A stretch of DNA of 64,000 nucleotides from Nannobrachium achirus (GCA_963921795.1 OY997656.1:56789839-56853838), one strand, 5' to 3'; counted from the stretch's first letter, positions 12,593 to 63,075 are shown. Notes: generated by a model not told the origin, from the letters alone. Made by a program: numbers and translations.

Positions 12593-15500
12593 TCTCTCAA
12601 TGCATTATGGGGATTTGAGTTTGTGCATTACTGCGAGGTGTATCGGACGGCTGTCTTGTTTTTTTTGTTTCACGTGTCCTCTGCGCCATAAAGAGCGTTA
12701 ACTCTTTAGCACCATAACGAATGCCATAACGAATCTGCTCAGACCCCTCACCTGTCTGAGCAGATGAGGGGTGGCCCAGGTGTGTACAGTAGCAGCAGCT
12801 TCCGTAACGCTAGTCTGTTATCTTCAGCGCACATAAACAATCATGGCGGCGGGATCACTTCTCTAGGCGTTTTCAGCCTGGATCTACTTTCTCTATTTCT
12901 GTGTCTAAAAACTGGTGCAAAAAGAGGGGAAGGAGGAGCGTCTCGCTCCGTAATGGCTGCGCCCACACTGTTGTGTTTTTTTTTGTTTTTTTTTACTTTT
13001 CCGTGAGCGATGCAACCGTCTTTTACACAAGACCGCGATAGGAAATAATGGATAATTTTCTATAAATTCGCAAAGGTAAGCTACTTTGATGGCCGTGAGC
13101 TGATTGTAAAAGTGATCCCTGACCAGTGTTGGGTAGCTTTACTTTTTTTAGTAATATATACTGATTACATATTACCTTGATTTTAAAGTAATACATTTCG
13201 TTACATATTACCCCCCGAGTAGGAGTAATATATTAATATTACTTTACTTATTACTTTTTGGTAAAAAAATAAAAATAAACGCTCAAATTGAACAAATAAT
13301 TATCTAGATATTTTATTATTATATTTTATATATTTTATTATTTTATTTTATATTTTATTGTCTGTTTTTTTTTCACAATAGACCTATACCTTCTTAAATG
13401 TGGCCTATAATGACATGACAAGTTTGACAACAAGACACAAACCTGAGTAACTCAGTTAACATTTTGGACAAAAGAGCACATTTTACATCAAGCTGCCCAG
13501 ATGTCCAGTATCCCTGTACATTGACACCCAGTTGCTAACGATCCGATCATTGCTAACGAAAATGATCGGATTTATCAGATTAGAACAATAATTCCATATA
13601 TCCGGACATGCTTTGTGTGACACTGCTGCGTGCTGCTGGGGTGTTCAGTGTTTCTGACGTTACGTTATGTGAGTGATAGCTCTTGTTTTGGGCATGTTTT
13701 ATCTGACAGCCCGTGCGTCGGAGAAACCATCCACCAAAGCAGCCTACAGTCAACCTGCTGAATGCTGTCAAACGAGGCATTTGATAATTCTCAGTAATAC
13801 ATTCATTTTAGCTTTTCTATTCAGTTGTTGATGTTGTGGAATTTAGTAGCTTACTAGGCTAATAATCACTCTAAACACCTGGGCGCGCTGACTCGCTGTA
13901 CGCAATGGTTTCCAGGCACTCCACCACACAGTGCGTGGCTCAAGCATGTGCATGCATAGACATCAAAGGGGGCTTGAGCCCCTGCCCCTTTATCCATCTC
14001 TAAAATGTGCCCTCTTCAGACCATGAATGCATTTTTTTTACTATGGTAAAAGATATGCAAATGCCCTCTTTCCATACCATAACTGAAAGCCTCTATCAGA
14101 GTCCAGGGTGAAGAGCTATTCACTTCACAGCTTTATAGTTTCCTAGCTATCACCTAGGCTTTGTTATGTATATTTAGGTGATAGCTAGAAAACTACACAG
14201 AGGTGAAGTGAATAGCTCTTCAACCTGGATAGTTAGGTCAAATTAGCCAAAAGTTAAACCAATCTGGGAACTAAATCAAAATCAAAATCTTTTTTCACAA
14301 ATGTGTTCATAAAGGTGTCAACTATCACCTCTGAACTTTCTCAATCACAACTCCCTTGGGGGACTTTGTGGGAGCCAATCAAAGTTGGGGGTATCCTGTG
14401 GGCCTGGGATTAAAGGGGGGGAAATAAAAAATGGCCAATATGAGTGTATGAGGTGTGTAATTAGAGTATTTGGGGGCTGCTGAATCCATTCCAACCATTA
14501 GTTATCAGTAAAAATTACTCCTTGGCCATAAAATAGGCCACAACAAACTACCTTTTTGTGTCCACAAGACATAATATTGTCAATAAAAAAATTGTTGGAG
14601 TAGGGTTTGAATTCATGAAAACTATTCAAGATCAGGTGGGTAAGCGCACATCATGACACACATGATAACATGATACAATCTGACAAGGAACACTCAAAAG
14701 GGTTTAAAGCATAGGGACTTACAGGACACAGGTGAACTCGAATGACATGATTGGCTAAGCCTTAGCCAATTAGGCCTATTTTATGGCCAAGGAGTCATTT
14801 AAACTGAAAAGGAATGGTTGGAATGGATTCAGCAGCCCAAAAATACCCTAATTACACACCCCATATGCTCATATTGGCATTTCTTTCATTTTATCCCCTT
14901 TAATCCCAGGCCCAGGTATCCCGATACCCCCAACTTTGATTGGTTCCCACAAAGTTCCCCAAGGGAGTTGTGATTGAGAAAGTTCAGAGGTGATAGTTGA
15001 CACCTTTATGAACACATTTGTGAAGAAAGATATTGATTTTGATTTAGTTCCCAGATTGGTTTAACTTTTGGCTAATTTGACCTAACTAGGACTCGGTTAG
15101 AGCCTTTAGAGGCTGAAGGCTGCATTCATTGTCCACTAAAAGGCCCTTTTAGAAATGTCAGCCCCTGCCTCTCTAACATTCTCTGCACGTCCCTGCGTAT
15201 CAGTGCCGTTCTCTGCGGGGTAGCAGCAGCGCAGCAGAAACAAAACTTGAGAGGAAGGCTGAAAGCTTAGGCACAGGAGGTATGGATCCCACGACAAAAA
15301 TCCGTACCATATTGGCTCAAAACGGGACGACGGGACCCTGGTTGGTAACGCGGAAAGTAATGCAGTAAATAAGTTATCATTACTGCATTATATTACCGAT
15401 GTTTTTTTTTGTAGGGCGTTATATTAGTCATTACCGCATTTCAGTAATATATTAGTAATATGCGTTATATTACTAACGCGCGTTACCCAACACTGTCCCT

Positions 15501-18500
15501 GACTAATACGACAAATATGCCTTAATACATTATAATTGTCCTCTATAATTACAATGTAAAATTAAAAACACCTTAAATATTCTATTTCTTCTAGAAATAG
15601 CTAATCTTTCACTCAATAGGGGAAATGCCTTTCGCAAGTTGATGATGTCATAAATGTAATTTGTGATCTATCCCTATGGAATTTATGGAATGCATGTGCA
15701 AATAAAAACAAACATAATACTTCCTATGGTTAATATGAGCATCAAATCAATATTTCAAATGTGTTTGTGGTTTATTTTGCACATGCATGCCATAAATTAG
15801 ACCACACATAACATTTATGACATCATCAACTTGCGACAGGCATTTCCCCTATTGACTGAAAGATTAGCTATTTCTAGAAGAAATAAAATATTTGAGATGT
15901 TTTTAATTTTACATTGTAGTTATAGAGGACAATTATAATGTATTAAGGCATATTTGTCGTATTAGCCAGGGATCACTTTAACAACCTAAATGGCAGTAAA
16001 AGAGTTTTGGCCACCATTTACGCCAAAATGCGTATATCTGTCTTTCCATTGTTTAGTACAGGGGTCCTCAGAGTCACTACAGGGGGTCCTCCAAATCTTT
16101 GTGTGATGGAAACCTTTTGTTCTCCTGTTTTATATTAACCACTTGAACCCTAGCATCCATATTCTGAGAACTTTAGCCAAAAATAGCAGATCTAAAAGCT
16201 CACAACGCCTCGCAGCTTGTAGATCGGCTATTTTCGGCAAAGAGCTCTGATGTAGGGGAAAGGAGCAGACAAAGTAGCCTACAGAGTGAAAGGTCAAGTT
16301 TATTAAGCATTGACGATTCAAGTGGTTAAATATCTGCAAACACACATTAACCTGTCTGGTGCCAACCCCGAGTTTCCCGAGTTTGTATTGGTACCCCCCC
16401 TGTGCCAACCCCGAGTTTCCCGAGTTTGGGCTGTTTAAAAATAAATAAAAAAAAATGATTTTTTTGGACTTCAAAAAATGTATTAGGCATGATCGTGATC
16501 GCGAAATTGCATGTTTAACCCCCATACCAACCCGGGATGGTGTTTTCCTCTGGTGTTTCAGTCCGAGTGTATCAAAGGGTGCGTTCGGAAATGCGCACCG
16601 GGTGGACTGCGCGGGCGTTTATCGTGGGCTTGCCCAGGCCTTACGGCCTGGGCATAAATATAACGATTGCATTCACCACGGCTTCGTAACTCGCGCGGCG
16701 CTCCGCCGGCCGCGCGGCCCTGGCCCGCTCTTCGCGGCCAAGGTCCGCTGGCCTTCGCGCCGCTTGCAATGTCGTGGACAATAAAACGAGCGCACCCTTT
16801 GATACACTCGGACTGAATCACCAGTAGAAAACACTCTCTCATACCAACCCCATCTTTCAAACATGGCAGCCATGTTTGTTTACATTTGAAGAAAACATAA
16901 TGGCTGCTAGCTCATGAATGCCTGAACGGATTTCCAAGCGGATTTTTTTGTTTGAAAGCTGTGAACAGCGTGCACACACGTGGTGCATGATTAGCAGTGT
17001 TGGGCAAGTTACTGAAAAATAGTAACTCGTTACCGTTACTAGTTACTTCATTTAAGAAGTAACTCAGTTACTTTACTGATTACTCACACCAAAAAGTAAT
17101 GCGTTACTGTGAAAATTAACTTTTTAGTTACTTTTTATTTTTCAGTATAGTAATTTTTAGTAATGACCTTATAGCCTGGTTAAACTTTATAGCTTGTAAC
17201 CCAAAAGAGAAAATAAAACATTTGCCCGTGACCCAAACTAGTGAAAACAGCAGATCTACAAGCTCACAATGCATTGCTTTGCGATGCGTTGTGAGCTTGT
17301 AGATCAGCTATTTTCACTATTTCTTAAATATTTGTGTTCTAATTTATGGAATTTCTTTGATTTTATTTATAATGTATTCATAGAATTACTTACAAAATAA
17401 CGTTGACATTTATTTTTTAATTTGCAAGTAATGTAGGCTACATAAAACAAATAATCATATTTTCCATTTATGAAATATATGCCTTACAAGCAAAAAACTT
17501 GAGGCAAAATGAATTACCTTAACAATTTTGCTGCCATTTTAAACATAGCTGTAGTAAGCAGCTGCCAAATTTTCCTTACCTTTTAATGTGGGCACGCGCA
17601 CACATCGTGCACAATCTGTGCGCGACTCATCTAGTAGACTTGTAGACTCGGTGACAGCTTTCGAATAAAAAAAACCCATTGAAATAGACATATCCGTTGC
17701 CACGCTGTATCCCTGCTTATCCGCCAGTGTTTACATGAAAAAACACTGAAAAAAGCCATCTGTGCGCTATGGTAACACGTGGACACGTTCGCGCACAAAA
17801 CGCACAATATGTGCGGGGATCATAATCCAGGCGTGTAGAGACTGGATCAAAGTTTCCAAACGCAAAAATCGGATTGAAAAACGAGCTTTCCATCACCGAG
17901 TAGCTTCCTCTTCTATTTACAATGTAAACCAATGGAAGCGGGACTATGGCCCAGGCTCAGACTGGATACGGAAAGCTAGATCCAGTCCAGACCGGAAATA
18001 CGGCAGGATACAGTTAGGGGGCGGGCCTAAGACTCCGAAGCGGCCATATACAGCGATCATACTTTTAATTGTTTCATAATGATTAAAGCTAATTAAATTT
18101 CCGGGAACGACGGGCATCGCAGAGAGGTACAGCGGGAAATCAGCGGTTTCGACGGGGATCGCAGAGTATGAGTTAAGACCACAGGAAGTTTTCTTTCTGT
18201 GGCTTTCTTTCTCTAACAGCAAAATCATCGTTTGATGAGCCTTAATGAAATAGACCTGACAACAGATTTGACCGCGAGTCGGGACCAGAGTTATATAATT
18301 ATAATACTGTAGGTCGACGGGACACATGCATGGATTTACAAGACATTGTCAATCATCTCATCAATAACGCACAGCTGTGCACTGCACGCAGTGGACGGGA
18401 AAAGTCAGCTACTGTAAGTGATCACGTTCTATCATATTCTACCTAGTGCGGGCTATCTGTAGTCATGTTTGCAGTCTGTATGTCTGCACTAGTCTGTTGG

Positions 18501-19843
18501 TAAAGCACAAACCAGTGCGCGTCTCAGCGCGGCTCTGTCTGGCATTTCGTGTCGGTGTCTCCCCTCCTCTCTGCCTTGTGAGTGACAGAGAGGAAGATTC
18601 AGCTCAGCTCTAGATGCATAAAATAACGCAAAAGAACGGAGGAACGCACCGTGTAGTAACGGTAACTGAGTTACAGAATTTAAAAAAGAACGCGTTAGTC
18701 TATTCGTTACTGAAAAAAAGAACGGCGTTACAGTAATTGATTACTTTGTAACGCGTTAGTCCCAACACTGATGATTAGGCATGGGCTTGCATGATCCGTG
18801 CACTATGAATTACATGGAAGTTTATGGAGACCATGGCAACTTGGACCGGTAAAGAGATTTAATTGATAGCAACATAAGTGTTAACATGAATCCAAAATAC
18901 ACTGATGATTGTGCTGTCAAAAGATGAAACTATATGGAAACTACGAAAAAGGTTTTGGGGGTCCCTGCTTCATCTCTCGCTCAACTAAGGGGTCCTTGGC
19001 CTGAAAACATGGAAGACCCCTGCTTTAAAATATGGAGATAAGACGTTTCTGCTCAACAGCAACGATATATTTGAACACTGGAAGTCTTGTTGCCTTTTAC
19101 AATGACCATGAAACCTGTGGGAACTGTATCAAATTTGAAAAATTGAGACAGGCCTTTAAACAACACTAATATTTCAGTAGGTATGCAAAGGCTGTACATT
19201 TTAAAGTTGAGTTTCACCAACAACTCAATTTTCATAACTTTTTAGCTTCAGAGAAAACACTTTGTCGACACACACCGTTGCTTCCTGATTATAAATGTGA
19301 CCGCAGTCACCATCCATTAATTGTCCCAATTAATGGGAATATGCAAAAACGTCAACCACACTTACAATTTCCCAGAATTGCATCTTTGTAGTAAGGGATT
19401 GAGTATCACACAATGCAGCTTTCAGTGGCTTTTTTTTAAATATAGTTGCAAGTTTATGTCTCAAGTCCCTCTGATGATCATTCTGTTACTTTTTTTTTGT
19501 ATTCAGCCATCTATCTAGTCAGTCAGTTTAATTAAATATATTTTAATTGTAACTGAAACAAGGAATTGTTTTCCCTCTAGAGTATCTTCCAGGTGCCAGC
19601 TCACGTCAGCCAAACAAGCCGATGACATTATTGCAGCAAATGGAGATGTTGCGGACAACGATGGATGAAGGATCGACACCACCCGTGCTCAAACTTCTGC
19701 TGGACGATCTACTGAAGGTTCTCAAAGATGAAAAGGTCATCTCAGCCGAAAGGGAAACAGAGTTGGAAGAGCAATTCCTCACCAGACTTCGTGAACTGGA
19801 TCCCGAACTTTTGGAGGCTTTAATGAGGTGCTTTGGGCTGTAA
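1062..19843 (+). CDS. Gene A: FIIND (ZU5-UPA) protein with CARD-like C-terminus, 3' part of gene
   Basis: Span of a multi-exon gene whose 5' end is outside the window. Exons: 1062-1200, 7625-7660, 7875-7924, 8005-8057, 8385-8614, 9959-10221, 10532-10663, 10774-10915, 11037-11090, 12286-12309 and 19581-19843 (TAA stop). Every junction has AG/GT borders and matching phase. Order of domains: end of a first UPA-like unit, a Cys-rich linker, a FIIND (ZU5-like then UPA-like) and a short helical CARD-like tail. In NLRP1, CARD8 and PIDD1 the FIIND self-cleaves, and in NLRP1/CARD8 the released UPA-CARD fragment nucleates an inflammasome. A similar role in cytosolic innate sensing is inferred by family. 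The NACHT/LRR part, if any, would lie upstream. The symbol is left blank because orthology cannot be settled from this part. Confidence 0.75.
1285..1545. repeat. Dispersed repeat fragment, second copy at 21035-21420
   Basis: The stretch with TTTGTATGCCATTCCTGAC, CAAACCCAGCCGC, ATATTAAATAACA and GTCATTGGGACC recurs in the same order and strand at 21035-21420. Bases 1465-1510 also hold a short direct duplication of GACATCATCAGAAGGGAATA. Confidence 0.6.
1795..2092 (+). repeat. 3' end of an L2-like LINE or a SINE sharing its tail
   Basis: The + strand can be read as [17 protein letters not shown] followed by TAG at about 1848, a typical end of a fish LINE reverse-transcriptase ORF. It is followed by an untranslated tail with the phrase TCGCTTTGGATTAAAAGCGT, the widespread fish L2/SINE 3' signature, and a short tandem ending (CTGTAAACTGTAAACTG). 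Only the 3' end is present, as expected of a 5'-truncated insertion. Confidence 0.6.
2225..2745 (-). repeat. Dispersed repeat, inverted relative to the copy at 21100-21350
   Basis: The segment 2455-2690 (with GGTCCTGACTGAAAG, TTTTCGCGAAATAAACAGG, GCCAGTACCTCGAAGG) is the reverse complement of 21160-21345. Small open frames in it are not supported as genes because they are shared by the repeat copies. Confidence 0.6.
3101..3245. repeat. Two starts of the GGGCCCGAG-type repeat in tandem plus one end
   Basis: AGGGCCCGAGCACAC...GTGTGTGAGGACCCTATTG occurs at about 3100 and 3157, 57 bases apart. Then TTAAAGCTGCAAGCAGCGAT at about 3208, which is the reverse complement of the family's other end (seen at 6590-6608, 37000-37020 and 41458-41478). 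This is a rearranged, nested insertion. Confidence 0.7.
3255..3735. repeat. AGCATT minisatellite
   Basis: About 480 bases of imperfect 12-18-base units built from TTTTTAGCATTAGCA. The minus strand reads as open frames of Lys-Asn-Ala-Asn repeats; this follows from the unit and is not evidence for a gene. Confidence 0.9.
3736..4186. repeat. Inner part of the GGGCCCGAG-type repeat
   Basis: Contains the family's ACGGTTCATGAGATAT, CACTTCCTGTTTGG, CTAGGAGGAGTTCGTTAAAG and AATGGCTGACTTCCTGTTTGG blocks, in the orientation opposite to the copy at 4188-4800. Confidence 0.65.
4804..5428. mobile_element. 625-bp TTAA-flanked (piggyBac-type) non-autonomous element
   Basis: Flanked by TTAA at 4800-4803 and 5429-5432; ends CACCTT...AAGGTG. 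The empty site CATTAAGAGTCC is present in sister units at about 5556 and 5687, which shows that this block was inserted with duplication of TTAA. No transposase was recognised; the open frame at 4987-5340 has no visible domain. Confidence 0.7.
5707..6377. mobile_element. 671-bp TTAA-type non-autonomous element
   Basis: Inserted in the repeat unit between TCAA (5703-5706, a likely mutated TTAA) and TTAA at 6378-6381. The empty site CCTTAATTGGCGCTTCC is visible in sister units at 37690 and 37955. It is related to the element at 47501-48180: both carry TGCCTATCCCGAAC, ACTTACCCTGAGCTGCTTGT and GTGGGTGGTCCTGG. Confidence 0.65.
6612..6740. mobile_element. 129-bp element with internal telomere-like repeat, 8-bp target duplication
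   Basis: CTTAAATT occurs at 6604-6611 and 6741-6748. The ends are inverted (GGGGTCATG and CATGGACCC). The core at 6655-6697 is TTAGGG-like. A shorter relative lies in opposite orientation at 46083-46169. The 8-bp duplication fits a hAT-type insertion. Confidence 0.65.
6749..6975. repeat. Inverted start of the GGGCCCGAG-type repeat plus a new start
   Basis: Bases 6776-6918 are the reverse complement of 4186-4330. At 6920 a fresh copy of the start follows directly, so two starts lie head to head around AATT. Confidence 0.7.
6976..7624. other. Intron sequence, no gene recognised
   Basis: Contains a local cluster of inverted ATGCATCATATGATGCAAAA units at 7105-7170 and otherwise nothing recognisable. 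It ends with a polypyrimidine tract and the acceptor GCAG of the next gene A exon. Confidence 0.5.
7625..7660 (+). CDS. Gene A mini-exon (acidic linker)
   Basis: 36 bases between GCAG and GTAGGT, phase 1 to 1; encodes [12 protein letters not shown] with the split codons. Phase fits both the exon at 1062 and that at 7875. No domain; an Asp-rich linker between FIIND units. Confidence 0.55.
7875..7924 (+). CDS. Gene A exon: Cys-rich linker before FIIND
   Basis: 50 bases between CCAG and GTCAGT, phase 1 to 0, encoding [17 protein letters not shown]. Three Cys and one His in ten residues might bind metal, but this is only a possibility. Position just before the FIIND and phase support it. Confidence 0.6.
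8005..8057 (+). CDS. Gene A exon: pre-FIIND segment
   Basis: 53 bases between GTAG and GTGAGT, phase 0 to 2, encoding [17 protein letters not shown] plus a split Gln codon completed in the next exon. No motif recognised. Confidence 0.6.
8275..8375. repeat. TG/GCGTG microsatellite
   Basis: (TG)n passing into (CGTG)n directly before the acceptor of the next exon. The open frames here are low-complexity Cys-Val runs and are not genes. Confidence 0.95.
8385..8614 (+). CDS. Gene A exon: FIIND, first half (ZU5-like)
   Basis: Acceptor CTGCAG, donor G|GTGAGA, phase 2 to 1. The peptide runs [19 protein letters not shown], then [22 protein letters not shown] and [11 protein letters not shown]. These match the FIIND order of conserved pieces: G-x-F/Y-x-C then TGL, aromatic-W, W-x-x-AGP-hydrophobic-F, and LPH-hydrophobic-x-CL. 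That makes this the strongest family marker in gene A. The polypeptide would be cytosolic. Confidence 0.85.
8615..9958. other. Intron, no gene recognised
   Basis: Holds a CT-rich run at 9125-9180 and (GC)-rich ARG-coding-like runs at 9250-9280 that create spurious open frames. Two short TAGGCCTATA blocks lie near 9290-9325. No supported coding sequence. Confidence 0.5.
9959..10221 (+). CDS. Gene A exon: FIIND, self-cleavage region
   Basis: Acceptor TTCACCCAG, donor GAC|GTAAGG, phase 1 to 0, 263 bases. It contains [20 protein letters not shown], with a His in the place of the FIIND catalytic His, then [17 protein letters not shown] and [11 protein letters not shown] and LCIYLAPND. Family members cleave themselves between Phe and Ser in an SFS motif. 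Here an ungapped alignment puts Ser-Leu-Cys (codons 10069-10077) there; a shifted one puts Ser-Val-Ser. Either way the usual Phe-Ser pair is missing, so cleavage may be lost or altered. Confidence 0.85.
10532..10663 (+). CDS. Gene A exon: UPA, first part
   Basis: 132 bases, phase 0 to 0, between CCAG and GAG|GTATGT. It encodes [20 protein letters not shown] then [15 protein letters not shown]. The pattern of a basic-rich strand pair followed by Tyr and 'I-x-P-E' corresponds to the UPA part after the FIIND cleavage site in NLRP1-like proteins. Confidence 0.75.
10774..10915 (+). CDS. Gene A exon: UPA, second part
   Basis: 142 bases, phase 0 to 1, encoding [20 protein letters not shown], then hydrophobic FKLELQL and [10 protein letters not shown]. 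It ends the UPA fold with the Trp-containing strand. It is homologous in position, length and phase to the exon at 1062-1200. Confidence 0.8.
11037..11090 (+). CDS. Gene A exon: linker after UPA
   Basis: 54 bases, phase 1 to 1, encoding [19 protein letters not shown] linker without recognised domain, in frame with exons on both sides. Confidence 0.65.
11091..12285. other. Intron, nothing recognised
   Basis: About 1.2 kb of mixed sequence without recognised repeats or genes. Bases 12150-12210 have a locally repeated ACTACTGACATTACTATGAC-like pattern. Confidence 0.4.
12286..12309 (+). CDS. Gene A mini-exon joining UPA linker to CARD-like exon
   Basis: 24 bases, CTCCAG acceptor and GTGAGC donor, phase 1 to 1, encoding roughly SSTSRADE. 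It matters for the frame: without it the split codon joining 11090 to 19581 would be TAG, a stop. With it the junction reads Glu and the frame stays open to the CARD-like exon. Confidence 0.6.
12346..12595. repeat. TG microsatellite with GGCCGTG interruptions
   Basis: Two (TG)n tracts, at 12346-12407 and about 12500-12590, separated by GTGTGGCC-type units. Long open frames on both strands are artefacts of the repeat. Confidence 0.95.
12600..13105. other. Intron, nothing recognised
   Basis: Contains CTGTCTGAGCAGATGAGGGG near 12750, partly inverted with CTGCTCAGACCCCTC just before it, and a T-rich run at 12977-12998. No gene recognised. Confidence 0.35.
13108..15982. mobile_element. Foldback element interrupted by a hAT-type insertion
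   Basis: Without the insertion at 13124-15495 the sequence is a near-perfect foldback. AAAGTGATCCCTGAC (13109) continues as TAATACGACAAATATGCC (15504), and the arm 15504-15735 is mirrored by 15745-15975. It closes with GGCATATTTGTCGTATTAGC and GGGATCACTTT. No protein is encoded. Confidence 0.7.
13124..15495. mobile_element. 2.4-kb hAT-type non-autonomous element with inner long inverted repeat
   Basis: Starts CAGTGTTGGG and ends CCCAACACTG; flanked by the 8-bp duplication TCCCTGAC at 13116-13123 and 15496-15503. Eight-base duplications and CAG...CTG ends are typical of hAT transposons. Inside, about 14220-14500 is the reverse complement of about 14805-15095, making long hairpin arms. A shorter hairpin lies at 14105-14220. 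No transposase recognised. Confidence 0.8.
16140..16440. repeat. GATCTACAAGCTC-type hairpin and a duplicated CCGAGTTTCC unit
   Basis: ATAGCAGATCTAAAAGCTCA and CGCAGCTTGTAGATCGGCTA form a hairpin that recurs at 17235, 53125 and 58255. At 16361-16430 a unit with GCCAACCCCGAGTTTCCCGA occurs twice. Confidence 0.6.
16546..16832. mobile_element. Short element with about 45-bp terminal inverted repeats
   Basis: Left end GGTGTTTCAGTCCGAGTGTA and TCAAAGGGTGCG are inverted at the right end (CGCACCCTTTGATACACTCG, GACTGAATCACC, GAAAACACTC). The centre is GC-rich. A partial related end sits at 63105-63160. No protein recognised. Confidence 0.65.
16995..18770. mobile_element. 1.8-kb hAT-type non-autonomous element
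   Basis: Begins CAGTGTTGGGCAAGTTAC, ends CGTTAGTCCCAACACTG, and is flanked by the 8-bp duplication ATGATTAG (16987-16994 and 18771-18778). The subterminal regions are AGTAACT-rich in opposite orientation. A TTAA-type element (17523-18172) is nested in it. No transposase seen. Confidence 0.8.
17523..18172. mobile_element. 650-bp TTAA-flanked element nested in a hAT-type element
   Basis: TTAA at 17519-17522 and 18173-18176. Homologous over its length to 49268-49874: shared GCTGCCATTTTAAACATAGC, TTTAATGTGGGCACG/TTTAACGTGGGCACG, TACAGTTAGG and TTTCGACGGGGAT. Confidence 0.65.
18779..19580. other. Intron before the last exon of gene A
   Basis: No gene recognised. It ends with TTTTCCCTCTAG, the acceptor of the terminal exon. 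Confidence 0.45.
19581..19843 (+). CDS. Gene A terminal exon: CARD-like helical tail and stop
   Basis: About 87 residues ending in TAA (19841-19843). Starting [20 protein letters not shown], it continues with [19 protein letters not shown], a run of charged Glu/Arg helix, and [15 protein letters not shown]. The LLDDLL...D-x-V-IS-x-E-R-E pattern resembles helices 2-3 of a CARD, and its place after FIIND-UPA is where NLRP1 and CARD8 have their CARD. It is somewhat short for a full six-helix CARD, so a divergent or trimmed death-fold is likely; the assignment rests on context as much as sequence. Confidence 0.65.
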
Positions 19844-20194
19844 GGTGTTTGTTAAAGAGAAAGAGAGATGGAGTGTGAACACCCTTTTCAGTTATTTCAT
19901 AACCTGGCCAATGAAGGCTACCGCAAACCAGTTAAGCAACAATACAAATAATCTGGGGATTCAAATGAAGTGAAAAAGGCTTGATTTCATTTCAATTTAG
20001 CTTAGGCCTATTTTATGTAACTAGACATTTTCAGAAGGCTCATTGTCTGGTTATGGGGGACTAACTCAGTTAGGCCTATATTATGCTACGCGGGACGAAA
20101 ATTACAGAATAAGTTCAATTTAAGTAGACGAAACATGTCCATATTCTCTAATCTATGAATCATTTGGCCTTCAAGCTAATGGAAAATACAAGCC

Positions 20195-20200
20195 ATTAAA
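20195..20200 (+). terminator. Possible polyadenylation signal ATTAAA of gene A
   Basis: The common variant ATTAAA lies about 350 bases after the gene A stop; no AATAAA is closer. A hexamer alone is weak evidence. Confidence 0.3.
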
Positions 20201-20374
20201 TCAGAATAGTGATGTGCAGAATCTGCTAAAAATGTAATAGGAACAGAAGATGGAAACACAACAAACCCGCACAATCACCTATAACCATTTACTTCATTAA
20301 AGACACACAGTTGATAACATCTCTGTCAGCAGAGGAATACATTTGGCAAAGACTACGCAAGGTTTCTAACCTTC

Positions 20375-20517
<143 letters not shown>

Positions 20518-20525
20518 CTTTCTAG

Positions 20526-61459
<40,934 letters not shown>

Positions 61460-61573
61460 GTAATCATTCCTAAAGGAGTTCTAACTTTACTGATTTTGCA
61501 CCCAAATCTCAGATGACTGAATAGTGGAGGCTCTAGCCCACATTTTACTTCAAGTCATGATGCAAAGGTCCCC

Positions 61574-62770
61574 TTTGGTATGGAAGTACCTTAGGGCCAT
61601 TGGAAAGAATTTATCCAAAGAGACAAGTTAGATCACCCTTCATTTTCTTTTTATAGCCATTTTAAAAATGGCCGCCAACAATAAACCACTATTACACCAG
61701 ACCCCATATCTTTGCTTCTGTTAGAGCTATAATAAAAATATTGGTGTCAAAGTGTACATTTTTGGGGTCTAGGAATTCAATTAAATAGGTTTCAAAGCAA
61801 AAAACCCAATACTTCACTAATTAACATGACATCGGGGGGTAAAATATGCAAATTTCATGAAAAATAACACGTTTTAACAGGGTAACCTACCCCCCCACCC
61901 CTCCCCCTAAACTTTGATTCACCTTTCCTTTGGTATGGAAGTACCTTGGGGCCATAGGAAAGAATTTATCCAAAGAGACAAGTTAGATCACCCTTCATTT
62001 TATTTTTATAGCCATTTTAAAAATGGCCGCCAACAATAAACCACTATTACACCAGACCCCATATCTTTGCTTCTGTTAGAGCTATAATAATAATATTGGT
62101 GTCAAAGTGTACATTTTTGGGGTCTAGGAATTCAACTAAACAGGTTTCAATGCAAAAAACCCAATATTTCACTAATTAACATGACAGCGGGGGGTAAAAT
62201 ATGCAAATTTCATGAAAAAGAATACGTTTTAATAGGGTAACTTACACCCCCACCCCTCCCCCTAAACTTTGATTCACCTTTCCTTTGGTATGGAAGTACC
62301 TTGTGGCCATAGGAAACAATTTATCCAAAGAGACAATTTAGATCACCCTTCATTTTCTATCTATAGCCATTTAAAAAATGGCCGCCAACAATAAACCACT
62401 ATTATACCAGACCCCAACTTTGCTTCTGTTAGAGCTATAATAATAATATTGGTGTCAAAGTGTACATTTTTGGGGTCTAGGAATTCAACTAAACAGGTTT
62501 CAATGCAAAAAAAACAATACTGCATTAATTAACAGGACAGCAGAGGGTAAAATATGCATATTTCATGAAAATATAATATGTTTTAACAGGGTAACTTACC
62601 CCCCCCCCACCCCTCCCCCTAAACTTTGATTTACTTTTCCTTTGGTATGGAAGTACCTTAGGCCCATAGGAAAAAACAAATCCAAAGAGACAAGTTAGAT
62701 CACCCTTCATTTTCTATTTATAGCCATTTTAAAAATGGCCGACGACAATAAACCACTATTACACCAGAAC
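61574..62770. repeat. Satellite of about 355-bp units, 3.3 copies
   Basis: Units start at about 61574, 61930, 62284 and 62640 with TTTGGTATGGAAGTACCTT. They share AAATGGCCGCCAACAATAAA, AATATTGGTGTCAAAGTGTA and a poly-C segment. The period is regular at 354-356 bases. No coding sequence. Confidence 0.92.
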
Positions 62771-62924
62771 CCATAGCTACAATAATACAGTCCGTCTTGC
62801 ACTTCCAATGGAGCTCATCACTGCTTGGTGGCATGTGATCAAAGTAGCTTCCTTTGTGAAGGAAGAGGGAGAGTCGAGCATTAGGACACGGTCCTAATGT
62901 CATCCCCGGATGAGGCATAGTTTT

Positions 62925-63075
62925 ACTGAGGTTAGGGTTAGGGTTAGGGTTAGGGTTGGGTTTAGGCATAGTTTTTTAGGCATAGTTTTACTGAGGTTAG
63001 GGTTAGGATTAGGGTTGGGTTGGGTTTAGGCATAGTTTTACTGAGGTTAGGGTTAGGATTAGGGTTGGATTTAGG
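62925..63075. repeat. TTAGGG-like minisatellite
   Basis: Three units of about 52-56 bases, each GAGGTTAGGGTTAGG... then TTTAGGCATAGTTTTACT. The same unit is seen at 52464-52530. Confidence 0.85.

Noticed and set aside
12340-12701. Cys-Val and Thr-His frames on both strands
   Set aside because: Artefacts of the TG microsatellite.
16458-16784. + strand open frame over a GC-rich block
   Set aside because: It spans a short element with terminal inverted repeats and the frame is also open on the other strand; no domain seen.
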